13,811 nucleotides of DNA from Silanimonas sp965368785 (GTDB lineage Bacteria; Pseudomonadota; Gammaproteobacteria; Xanthomonadales; Xanthomonadaceae), in NCBI GenBank assembly GCA_965368785.1, contig CBDUOG010000052.1:1-13811 (forward strand), written 5' to 3'. The notes under the pieces were generated by a model. That model saw nothing but the letters and a program-made list of their open reading frames with translations, ran no database searches and was not told the origin of the DNA. Position numbers and translations under genes: made by a program. The stretch's first letter is position 1; every line of letters begins with the position of its first letter. This document shows, in pieces, positions 5,452 to 13,134 of this stretch.

Positions 5452-7334
5452 CGCGCTAAGGCGCCACGCACAGCCTGCAAAACTTCGCCAGAATGGACCA
5501 GATCGACCGCCTGCATCACTTCATTATTTAATGCGCGATCCCGGTCCATAAACGCGATTCGCTTACGGACTGCTGCATGGGCTGCGGCGATCGCCGGGCT
5601 CGGTTTAAAGTCGGCAACCGCAGACAGCTCCTCAAACAATCCATTTACTTCCAGTTGAAACGCGGTAAATCGCGGGTCATCGGCTCGTGGTGAATTGCGA
5701 ATTTTGGCTTCCAGATCAGACGGCTTGCCACCGGCACTGAGTTTACGAGCCGCATTGATCATGTCCGAACGAAAATCCAAAGCCTGCGCTGCAGTATAAA
5801 TTTCCAAGCCAATCACTTTGGCTAAGTCGTCGCTCATATCTAACACGTGGCGCGCTTCATTAGCGCCCATCGATACATGGTCCTCGGCATTCGCACTGGT
5901 CGGTATGGAGTAAACCGACGCCGGATGCGCACGCGAGCACAAATCGTTGACGATGGCCGCGGCGGTGTACTGCACGATCATAAAGCCCGAATCGGTTGCG
6001 TCTTCATTACCAATCAAAAATGGCGGCAATCCATCCGAGGTTGCCGGATCAACCAGCTTGTTTAAACGCCGCTCACTGATCGAGGCAAGAACCGGAATTG
6101 AGGCTTTCACATAGCTCATCACCAGCGCCAGCGGCATTCCGTGAAAATGGCCAGCCGAAACGACCCGATCTTCAATCCGCTCGCTCTCATCGTCTGAAAA
6201 AATTAAGGGATTGTCGGTAACCGAATTCAGCTCAACATCAAGCACGCGCTTGGCTTGTTCAATTGCATCCCAAACCGCACCATGTACCTGTGGGATACAG
6301 CGCAGTGAATAACTATCCTGTGGCTGGTGCTTCTTGCCGCCTTTAAAAGGGCGATAGCGCTGGTAGAACTTCTCGCGACCGTGACGCTGATCCACCGGAA
6401 CCCAGTCCCAGCCGATGTCAAAACGCAGCGCTTTGAGCTCTTCGCTCAGCCAGCTGTCGCGTAACCAGGGGTAAAACCGGGGAACCAGATGGTAGGCAAT
6501 ATCTGCCAATGTCGAGCCGTGTAAAAGCGCCCGAATTTCGCTCGCCACGTTCACTTGTCCGGGATGCGGCCGGATCGCGTGGACTTTTTCGTCAAATGCG
6601 CGCAAGCGTCCAGCGAACGCCTCAATCGTCATCGCCGCTGCAATATTGGCGTTCTCTAATATGCTTTCGAGTCGATGAATTGCTAAGACGCCGGTGGCCA
6701 GCATTTGTGCCGTACCGTTATTGAGCGCAAGCCCTTCCTTGTAGGAGAGCTTCAAGGGTTTCAATCCCGCGCGCTCAAGCGCCTGCGCACCGCTCAACCT
6801 CTCACCCTTATAAAATGCCTCACCTTCGCCCAGCAACACCATGGCCAGATGCGACAACGGCGCCAAATCACCACTGGCTCCGACCGAGCCTAGCTTGGGC
6901 ACAACCGGAACAATCCCTGCGTTCAGCATGGCTGCCAGCGCCTCGAGCGATTCAACCCGAATACCTGAGTGGCCCATGAGTAGTGTATTGATGCGAATTG
7001 CCAGCATGGCACGCACCACATCCGCAGCAAAGGGCTCGCCAACACAAACCGCGTGACTAATAATTAGATTGCGCTGTAACTCTTCGTGCAAACTTTCGTC
7101 AGCACTACGCTCGCGTAATCGATGCGCACCCAACAGACGATCGGCATTGCTACCGAATCCGGTCGACACGCCATAAATCGGTTCTTCTGCGGACACTTGC
7201 TGCGAAAGAAACGTTGCCGCTTTGGCGACCGCCGTGAGCGCACGCGCGTCTAATGTGACCGGTGCGCCCTGAGAGATTTCTACTAATTGGGCACGAGTTA
7301 GCGATCGACCATCTAAATTTATCGCTTTCATCAT
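5448..7334 (-). CDS. hutH: Enlarged histidine ammonia-lyase-like MIO enzyme (HAL/PAL/TAL family)
   Basis: The family deaminates histidine, phenylalanine or tyrosine without added cofactor, using an MIO group formed from Ala-Ser-Gly. Here that tripeptide is A153-S154-G155 in GSVGASGDLAPL. Other active-site residues seen are Y54 (IYGVSTGFG), N206 (ALNNGT), Y342 and R345 (DSYSLRCIPQ), F397 and E484 (TSANAEDHVSM). The selectivity pair is S93-H94 in LIISHAV, the Ser-His of histidine lyases rather than Phe-Leu (PAL) or His-Leu (TAL), so histidine to urocanate is the best guess. At 628 residues it is about 115 longer than usual HutH (about 510). The extra length lies at about 62-80, 278-338 and 533-590. 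The N of the usual GNFHGE/Q motif is H396, and E/Q is M400. No hutU, hutI or hutG is visible nearby. It overlaps hisS as ATGA from ATG 7334; ATG 7331 is an equally likely start with better spacing from AGGGG. Confidence 0.82.
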   Translation of the reverse strand: MMKAINLDGRSLTRAQLVEISQGAPVTLDARALTAVAKAATFLSQQVSAEEPIYGVSTGFGSNADRLLGAHRLRERSADESLHEELQRNLIISHAVCVGEPFAADVVRAMLAIRINTLLMGHSGIRVESLEALAAMLNAGIVPVVPKLGSVGASGDLAPLSHLAMVLLGEGEAFYKGERLSGAQALERAGLKPLKLSYKEGLALNNGTAQMLATGVLAIHRLESILENANIAAAMTIEAFAGRLRAFDEKVHAIRPHPGQVNVASEIRALLHGSTLADIAYHLVPRFYPWLRDSWLSEELKALRFDIGWDWVPVDQRHGREKFYQRYRPFKGGKKHQPQDSYSLRCIPQVHGAVWDAIEQAKRVLDVELNSVTDNPLIFSDDESERIEDRVVSAGHFHGMPLALVMSYVKASIPVLASISERRLNKLVDPATSDGLPPFLIGNEDATDSGFMIVQYTAAAIVNDLCSRAHPASVYSIPTSANAEDHVSMGANEARHVLDMSDDLAKVIGLEIYTAAQALDFRSDMINAARKLSAGGKPSDLEAKIRNSPRADDPRFTAFQLEVNGLFEELSAVADFKPSPAIAAAHAAVRKRIAFMDRDRALNNEVMQAVDLVHSGEVLQAVRGALAR

Positions 7335-8710
7335 TCGCCCCTAAATGCTCTTTGCTGTGCCAGTTCAACCTTCAATGCCTGAACCAGCTCATCGCGAGAC
7401 AACTCAAATTGTTCCTGTCGCTTCATGTCTTTAACCGAAACCACATTACGCGCGGCCTCATCTTCACCATTGATGATGACAAAGCGAATTCCCGATCGAT
7501 CGGCATACTGAAATTGTTTTGCGATTTTCTTGTATTCCAATTGCACTTCGGTACAGATTCCGCCGGCACGAAGTTGACTGGCCAGTTCCAGCGATGCCTC
7601 AAGCTGCGACTCGTCCATTAGCGCCACCAATGCTTCCACCGTGCTTTCCGCGCTATTCACCAAGCCGGCTTGCTGCAGCTGCCAGAACAAGCGGGTCAAA
7701 CCAATGGAAATACCAACACCGGGCAACTGCGACTTACTGTAGTGGCTCGCCAGATTTTCATAGCGACCTCCGGAGCAAATCGAACCAATATCAGCGTGTG
7801 CATCAAGCTGAGTTTCATACACGGTGCCGGTGTAGTAATCCAGGCCGCGAGCAATCGAGAAATTGATCCGATAGTCAGCCTCAGGAATGCCCATTGCCTT
7901 CATCAGGCTCAATACTTCCAGCAGTTCAGCCGCACCGTCGCGCATGCTGTCATTTTTAATTGCCAGCCGGGAAATAGTATCGAGCGCCTCCTGATGACCC
8001 GACGAACGGCACGCGACAAAATCCAATATCTGCGCGACGACTTCCTGAGTCAGCGCAAAAGGTTGTTCGGTCAGGGTTTGTCTCACCGCATCCGCACCGC
8101 GCTTATCAATTTTATCGACCTCTCGCAGAACCAACATCTGCTGGTCCGGATCAGCAACGCCCAAACCTTCAAAAAAGCCGCGCATCAACTTGCGGTTATT
8201 CAGAGATATCGTGAACTTGCCGATATTCAGCTCTGAAAATACCGCATGAATGACCGCTGGCATTTCTGCGTCGTAACGCACCGAGAGCTGGTCTTTGCCA
8301 ATCACGTCAATATCGCATTGATAGAACTCTCTAAACCGCCCACGCTGCGCACGCTCACCGCGATAAACACGCTGCATTTGATAACGCCTGAACGGAAACG
8401 CCAGAGAATGCTCATGCTCGGCAACGTAGCGCGCCAACGGCACCGTCAAATCAAAGCGTAGTGCGAGCTCCGGGCGTCCGTCTTCGGCCTTTTCCAGGGC
8501 ACCGGTGGATTGCACAAAATACACTTGCCTCTCGGTTTCACCGCCGCTTTTGGTCAACAGCACATCACTGAGTTCAATGACCGGCGTCTCAATAGGCAGA
8601 AAGCCAAAGCGCTCGAAATTTCGCCGGATCGTATCGAGCATGCGCTGAAACGCGATTTGATCGCGGGGCAGAAGCTCCATTACTCCGGGCATGGTACGTG
8701 GCTTGATCAA
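7331..8710 (-). CDS. hisS: Histidyl-tRNA synthetase
   Basis: HisS charges tRNA-His with histidine; it is a class II synthetase and acts as a cytosolic homodimer. The 459 residues include motif 2 (about 109-138, RYQMQRVYRGER then RGRFREFYQCDIDVIG), the histidine motif ARGLDYYTGTVYE (287-299), the second histidine motif SGGRYENL (313-320) and motif 3 GVGISIGLTRLF (331-342). An anticodon-binding domain follows (about 365-455). The motif 2 wording (REFYQCD) is that of the eukaryote-like or Xanthomonas-type branch, not the 424-aa E. coli type (RQFHQLG). The start is TTG, giving MIKPRTMPG, with GGAG seven bases upstream. The TGA stop overlaps the start of the lyase gene, so the pair should be one transcript. 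It is divergent from the tRNA-Pro gene. Confidence 0.96.
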   Translation of the reverse strand: MIKPRTMPGVMELLPRDQIAFQRMLDTIRRNFERFGFLPIETPVIELSDVLLTKSGGETERQVYFVQSTGALEKAEDGRPELALRFDLTVPLARYVAEHEHSLAFPFRRYQMQRVYRGERAQRGRFREFYQCDIDVIGKDQLSVRYDAEMPAVIHAVFSELNIGKFTISLNNRKLMRGFFEGLGVADPDQQMLVLREVDKIDKRGADAVRQTLTEQPFALTQEVVAQILDFVACRSSGHQEALDTISRLAIKNDSMRDGAAELLEVLSLMKAMGIPEADYRINFSIARGLDYYTGTVYETQLDAHADIGSICSGGRYENLASHYSKSQLPGVGISIGLTRLFWQLQQAGLVNSAESTVEALVALMDESQLEASLELASQLRAGGICTEVQLEYKKIAKQFQYADRSGIRFVIINGEDEAARNVVSVKDMKRQEQFELSRDELVQALKVELAQQRAFRGE

Positions 8711-8717
8711 AACCGAA

Positions 8718-8721
8718 CTCC
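8718..8721 (-). promoter_or_regulatory. Shine-Dalgarno site deciding the hisS TTG start
   Basis: The minus strand reads GGAG seven bases before TTG 8710-8708. The resulting N-terminus MIKPRT matches what I recall of Xanthomonas-type HisS. The first in-frame ATG (residue 7) would remove part of the conserved opening. Confidence 0.65.
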
Positions 8722-8737
8722 GACAAACAAAGTGGGC

Positions 8738-8743
8738 ATTTTA
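8738..8743 (-). promoter_or_regulatory. Candidate -10 element of the hisS promoter
   Basis: TAAAAT on the minus strand lies 27 nt before the TTG start and would give a leader of about 20 nt containing the GGAG site. No good -35 hexamer is found at 16-18 bp, so the call rests on the -10 and the spacing alone. Confidence 0.35.
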
Positions 8744-8782
8744 GCCTTTCCGCACACTCACCGCTCAGCTCAAACAAAAGGG

Positions 8783-8811
8783 TTGCCGCAGCCCAGCCGG
8801 ACCCCTACAAT
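8783..8811 (+). promoter_or_regulatory. Promoter of the tRNA-Pro gene
   Basis: TTGCCG (8783-8788) and TACAAT (8806-8811) are spaced by exactly 17 bp, a good sigma-70 promoter. A GC-rich discriminator, GCGGGC, follows immediately, as is usual for stable-RNA promoters under stringent control. The predicted start at about 8818 leaves a short leader before the tRNA at 8824. Confidence 0.7.
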
Positions 8812-8823
8812 AGCGGGCTCCCT

Positions 8824-8900
<77 letters not shown>

Positions 8901-8909
8901 GTTGTATAC

Positions 8910-8937
8910 AAAAACGCCACCTCGAGTGGCGTTTTTT
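8910..8937 (+). terminator. Intrinsic terminator after tRNA-Pro
   Basis: CGCCAC (8915-8920) and GTGGCG (8926-8931) form a GC-rich stem around a 5-nt loop, followed by six T (8932-8937). Five A precede the stem and extend the pairing. It begins 10 nt after the tRNA CCA end. The A and T tracts would also let it work in the opposite direction, but no gene reads into it from the right. Confidence 0.92.
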
Positions 8938-8957
8938 GTGCCTTTTAGCGATCCAGC

Positions 8958-8987
8958 TTGACGCGGGCAAGCGCAAAAGGGTCTATT
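8958..8987 (+). promoter_or_regulatory. Candidate promoter of the DUF2339-DUF3999 pair
   Basis: TTGACG (8958-8963) matches the -35 consensus at five of six positions, and TCTATT (8982-8987) matches the -10 at four of six, with 18 bp between. It lies just after the tRNA terminator, so the downstream genes need a promoter here. The predicted start near 8994 would leave a leader of 12-25 nt depending on the start codon. Confidence 0.45.
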
Positions 8988-9006
8988 GGCCACAGATTCT
9001 GGATGA

Positions 9007-11763
9007 ATGGGGAAGCCAATGGTTTGGCTATTAGCATTTGTAGGGGCGCTCATCGGCGCGATTATTGGCGATAAAAGCGAGAGCCTGCTCGGCTTCGCGC
9101 TGGGCGGACTCGCCGCTTTCTTCCTATTTAGTCAAAATCAGCTTCGCCGGCAAATCGACGAACTTGAAGGAAAGATTGCCGCATTGCGCAAGCAACGCCC
9201 GGCTCCAGAACCGGTCCCGCAAGCAGATTCCAGTCGCCCTTCGGCCCCGGAGCGCGCACCGGAACCGCCACCGATCAGGCCAAGCGCGGATGTCAGCATC
9301 CCGACGCCGCCGCCCACCCCAATCGCCGAGCCGCCGCGGGCTATTCCGATGCCCTACCCGGCTCCTGGCACGTCGGGCCCTGCAGGTCGAAAAGAGTCGC
9401 CCCGACCAGCCAGCTCAAACGCGATCGAAGACTTTTTCGCTTTGCTTAAATCGTGGCTGTTTGAGGGCAACGTGCCGGTAAAAATCGGTCTGCTGGTACT
9501 CATCTTCGGCGCTGGTGCGCTGATTAAGTACGCCACCGATGCGGGCTGGCTCAGCCTGCCAATTGAGTTGCGCCTGGCTGGCATTGCAGTCGCTGCAATC
9601 GCAGGGCTCATCTGGGGACTACGCGAAGCCAAAGAGCGCCCCTCGTTCGGATTAAGCATGCAAGGTGGTTCCATCGGTATTTTGTTGATGGTGGTATTTG
9701 GTGCTTATCGGATCTGGCAGGTACTTCCGGCGTCCATGGCATTCGTTCTGGTTCTTGTTCTTGTCGCCGGGTCAGCTGTTCTGGCCGTACGCCAGAATTC
9801 CTACTGGCTTGCTGCCCTGGGCTTTTTGGGCGGCTATCTGGCGCCGGTGCTGCTTTCGACGGGCAGCGGCAACCACATCGCGCTGTTTAGTTATTACGCC
9901 ATTTTGAACCTGGCGGTACTCGGCATTGCCATCGTGCGTCCGTGGCGCACGCTTAACCTTCTGGGCTTTGCGTTTACCTTCGGTATCGGCATCGCCTGGG
10001 GTCTGCGCTCGTATCACGCAGATTTATTCTGGTCCGTTGAGCCGTTCCTGGTCGGCTTCTATTTAATGTATGTCGTCATTCCGGTGTTGTACGCATTGCG
10101 CAATGAAGCACCCAGCGGCAAAGTCGATGGCACCTTGTTGTTCGGCACGCCGATACTGGCCTTTCCCTTACAAGTTGCGCTGTTCGAAAGCGAACGCTAT
10201 CCGCTCGCCATCTCCGCAATCATCATGGCTGCGCTGTATATCTGCCTGGCATTGTGGGCGCGCAAAGATGTGCGTTTGAAACTACTCGCGCAAACCACGG
10301 CGACCTTAGCCTTGGTTTTTTCCACCCTCGCGGTACCTCTGGCTCTGTCCGCGCGCTGGACGTCAGCGGCCTGGGCACTACAAGGCGCGGGGCTGGTTTG
10401 GCTGGGACTCAAACAGGACAGTCGACTCACGCGTTACTCGGGCATTTTGCTGCAGTTCCTGGCAGCCGGTGCATATTTCTACAGCATCGACTACCGCTGG
10501 GCAGACGATTCGGTCACGCCAATTCTAAATGGCCACACCTTAAATCTAATGCTCCTGAGCGTTGGCGCGTTTCTGGTCAGCTGGTTGTATACGATCCATC
10601 GCAGTTCGCGTCACGCAGTTAGCGTGCTATTGCTGAGTATTGGCAGTCTGTGGTGGTACGTCATGGGCTGGCGTGAAGTCGGCCTGCATCTTCAGGACGA
10701 CTCCTTTGCATTCGGCTTGGCGGGCGTGGCTGCGCTAACCGCGCTCGGATCGATGTTGCTGATGCGACGCATTGGCTGGGATGCTATGCGCTTTGTTTGC
10801 GTGAGCGCCCTGCTGCAAGCGCCGATTTTGCTCAGCATTGCTCAGATTATCGAAGACGGCTGGATGTTCAGCAGCATGATGTGGCTGGCCGCGATCTACA
10901 TTGCAGTTTATGTGGCCGCCATAAAGATGCTCGCTGCGCGCGAATCGCGGCTGCTGGCTACCAGCCATTTGGTGGGATTGGCCAGTTTGATTATCACCGC
11001 GACGCTGGCTATCGAGTATCAACTCAGCAAGGGCCTATTCGCCTACGAACAAATGGCTGTGTATCTGGGCGAAGCCTGGCGCGCCACCTTACCTGCGCTT
11101 CCGATGTTGATTGCGGCACTGCTCATCTGGCGACGTCCGCACATTATTGCCTGGCCTGTTGCCGCCGCGTTTAATAGCTACCGCCGGTTTGCGTTGGTCG
11201 CAATCAGTATCTTTGTCGGAATGTATTGGTTGTCATTGCAGTTCACCGCAGGTAATCCCGAACCCATGCCATTTATTCCGCTGATCAATCCAGTCGAGCT
11301 GGTATTGGTGAGTGTCTTGCTGGCGCTGACAATCGCTTTGCGCGAGCGCGATGACGCGTCACGTAATCAGTATGCCGGAATCGTGGCGTTGGCTGCCGCG
11401 GCGACGCTGACCATGATGGTCATCCGCGCCTGTCACCAATATCTGGGCTATTCATGGGAGCCGGGCATTCTCAATAAAGATGCGGTCCAGGCGGCATTGA
11501 GTATTGTCTGGTCGCTTGCCGGTGTTGCCGCCTGGCTGATCGGTTCACGCCGAAATCAACGCGGCATCTGGATTATCGGCGCGGTACTGCTCGGCATTGT
11601 CGCGATTAAACTGCTGCTCATTGATCGTCGATTCCTTGGTGACCTACCGGGCATTCTCTCGTTCCTGGTGTATGGCGGACTGATGGTTCTCGTCGGTCGC
11701 TTCGCTCCGATTCCGCCCAAGCGTGAGGTGGCTCAATCTGAGGAAACAAATAGCCATGAATAA
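9007..11763 (+). CDS. DUF2339 polytopic membrane protein
   Basis: This is a 918-residue inner-membrane protein of unknown function. The N-terminus has two hydrophobic segments (about 5-40), then a short coiled coil (about 43-65, QLRRQIDELEGKIAALRKQ) and a long proline-rich linker (about 66-140). After that comes the DUF2339 signature WLFEGNVPVKIG (150-161), running into GAGALIKYA. The rest is a succession of some two dozen hydrophobic helices to the C-terminus, which ends in a short charged tail. No catalytic motif is recognisable. Two starts are possible: ATG 9007, with no clear Shine-Dalgarno, or ATG 9019, preceded by GGGGAAG and giving MVWLLAF. I list the longer form but consider 9019 at least as likely. 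The gene overlaps the following DUF3999 gene by 8 nt, a pairing I know from other Proteobacteria. Confidence 0.88.
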   Translation: MGKPMVWLLAFVGALIGAIIGDKSESLLGFALGGLAAFFLFSQNQLRRQIDELEGKIAALRKQRPAPEPVPQADSSRPSAPERAPEPPPIRPSADVSIPTPPPTPIAEPPRAIPMPYPAPGTSGPAGRKESPRPASSNAIEDFFALLKSWLFEGNVPVKIGLLVLIFGAGALIKYATDAGWLSLPIELRLAGIAVAAIAGLIWGLREAKERPSFGLSMQGGSIGILLMVVFGAYRIWQVLPASMAFVLVLVLVAGSAVLAVRQNSYWLAALGFLGGYLAPVLLSTGSGNHIALFSYYAILNLAVLGIAIVRPWRTLNLLGFAFTFGIGIAWGLRSYHADLFWSVEPFLVGFYLMYVVIPVLYALRNEAPSGKVDGTLLFGTPILAFPLQVALFESERYPLAISAIIMAALYICLALWARKDVRLKLLAQTTATLALVFSTLAVPLALSARWTSAAWALQGAGLVWLGLKQDSRLTRYSGILLQFLAAGAYFYSIDYRWADDSVTPILNGHTLNLMLLSVGAFLVSWLYTIHRSSRHAVSVLLLSIGSLWWYVMGWREVGLHLQDDSFAFGLAGVAALTALGSMLLMRRIGWDAMRFVCVSALLQAPILLSIAQIIEDGWMFSSMMWLAAIYIAVYVAAIKMLAARESRLLATSHLVGLASLIITATLAIEYQLSKGLFAYEQMAVYLGEAWRATLPALPMLIAALLIWRRPHIIAWPVAAAFNSYRRFALVAISIFVGMYWLSLQFTAGNPEPMPFIPLINPVELVLVSVLLALTIALRERDDASRNQYAGIVALAAAATLTMMVIRACHQYLGYSWEPGILNKDAVQAALSIVWSLAGVAAWLIGSRRNQRGIWIIGAVLLGIVAIKLLLIDRRFLGDLPGILSFLVYGGLMVLVGRFAPIPPKREVAQSEETNSHE

Positions 11764-13126
11764 AACCATTATTACGCTGATGCTCACACTTTCTATGAGC
11801 AGCCTGGTACAGGCTGATGACCGGAGTCGCTACGCTTACGAATTTGATATTCAGCCCAATCCGGGCCAAAGCATGACGGCCATCGACTTTGAAGAACGCG
11901 TCTACACGCGGATGCATCGAGACGATTTTCGTGACTTTGCGGTGTTCAATGCCGATGGTGAATCCCTGCCTTCGGGTTTGCTCGCAGCAAAAAGCAAAGT
12001 GTTTAAAGCCTACGATCCGGCGGCGTTTATGAGCTTGCCGGATGAGTCGCGGCTAAACACGGCCACTCAGCGGATATTCGTCGAATTGGCAGATAAAGCC
12101 GAGCAAGGCACACGGATTTCGATTGTTAATCAAGACGCCGCCCTCGCTGACCAGGGGATGCGTATCTGGTTAATCGACCTGGGACCGCAGCCACGCGAGC
12201 CCTTTGATGGCTTGCGCCTGATCACGCCCGACAGCGAGCAATTTCAGCTGCGGGTTAATGTCAGCGGCAGCGACGACTTACAAAGTTGGCAGCGCATCGC
12301 CAGTCACCAATCGATTATCCGCCTGCGTCAGGATCAACTGCTTATTGAGCGCACGGAACTGAATTTCGGCTGGCAATCGCAACGCTACTTGCGCGTTGAG
12401 ACCGTCGGCGAGTCAGAATATCTGCCTGAGGTAAAATCGCTTGAAGTGCGCCGGACCAGAGGCCTTAATGGCGACCGTCAAGTGCACACGATTGAAGTGC
12501 CCGGAAAAGGCCTCGACGAAGAACCGGGCGTTTTTGAGTTCGTAGTACCCGGGCCGATACCCGCTCACTCCGTTGAGTTTTTGCTACCCGCTTCGAATAC
12601 GGTTTATTCGGTAGACATCAGCAGTCGCTCGCGCGCCCAGCCCAAAGACAAAAAAGGCAACTACTACTGGCATAACTATTCGCGTAAATCGGTTTATCAA
12701 CTGGGTGTAGATGGAACCGACTACAGCTCCGAGCCTATACCGATTGAAACGGATCGACACACGATTTATCGAGTCACGACCATTCCGCAGCAAGACCAAG
12801 CACCGAGCCTGCGCTTTAGCTACCGTCCCGATCGCATTGCTTTTGTTGCGCGTGGTGCCGAGCCCTACACCCTGGCCGTCGGTGCGCTTCAAGCCAGTTC
12901 GTCAGACTCCTCGATGCAAACCGCGTTGACAGCAATGCGCGCCCTCAATGGCGCCGATTGGGCGCCGCCACTGGTGGGCATTGGTGATGCGCGTGTTGGC
13001 AATCCCAGTGCACTACAACCCGAACCAGAACCGTTCAACTGGCGCAGCTTCTTGCTTTGGGCAATCTTGCTGGTCGGCGCTGGCGTGGTCAGCCTCACGG
13101 CTGTGAAGATGCTTAGAAAAGATTAA
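11756..13126 (+). CDS. DUF3999 exported, C-terminally anchored protein
   Basis: The product is 456 residues and of unknown function. It begins with a signal peptide (1-20, cleavage after LVQA before DD). A long periplasmic part rich in beta-type alternation follows (about 21-425), and a single C-terminal membrane helix (about 432-451) ends in KMLRKD. This topology places the bulk in the periplasm, tethered to the inner membrane. The frame is open to an earlier ATG at 11723, but that would put MRWLNLRKQIA in front of a complete signal peptide. The ATG at 11756 has AGGA about 11 nt upstream and lies 8 nt inside the DUF2339 gene. Family assignment is from the overall pattern and from the neighbour. 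The two proteins probably act together in the envelope. Confidence 0.82.
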   Translation: MNKTIITLMLTLSMSSLVQADDRSRYAYEFDIQPNPGQSMTAIDFEERVYTRMHRDDFRDFAVFNADGESLPSGLLAAKSKVFKAYDPAAFMSLPDESRLNTATQRIFVELADKAEQGTRISIVNQDAALADQGMRIWLIDLGPQPREPFDGLRLITPDSEQFQLRVNVSGSDDLQSWQRIASHQSIIRLRQDQLLIERTELNFGWQSQRYLRVETVGESEYLPEVKSLEVRRTRGLNGDRQVHTIEVPGKGLDEEPGVFEFVVPGPIPAHSVEFLLPASNTVYSVDISSRSRAQPKDKKGNYYWHNYSRKSVYQLGVDGTDYSSEPIPIETDRHTIYRVTTIPQQDQAPSLRFSYRPDRIAFVARGAEPYTLAVGALQASSSDSSMQTALTAMRALNGADWAPPLVGIGDARVGNPSALQPEPEPFNWRSFLLWAILLVGAGVVSLTAVKMLRKD

Positions 13127-13134
13127 ACGCCTAA

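Noticed and set aside
5448..7334. Assignment of the lyase as phenylalanine or tyrosine ammonia-lyase
   Set aside because: The selectivity pair is Ser-His (93-94) and the motif is FHG, both of which point to histidine lyase rather than Phe-Leu or His-Leu types, although the substrate is unproven.
7670..8236. Plus-strand frame of 188 codons inside hisS
   Set aside because: It is antisense to a full-length conserved hisS, has no ribosome binding site or recognisable domain, and is best explained by codon bias of the real gene.
11723..11755. Upstream start for the DUF3999 gene
   Set aside because: It would put a charged stretch before a complete signal peptide; ATG 11756 has a Shine-Dalgarno and a normal secretion signal.
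13127..13134. Terminator between DUF3999 and argH
   Set aside because: Only 8 bp separate the stops and no stable hairpin with a T tract is visible nearby.
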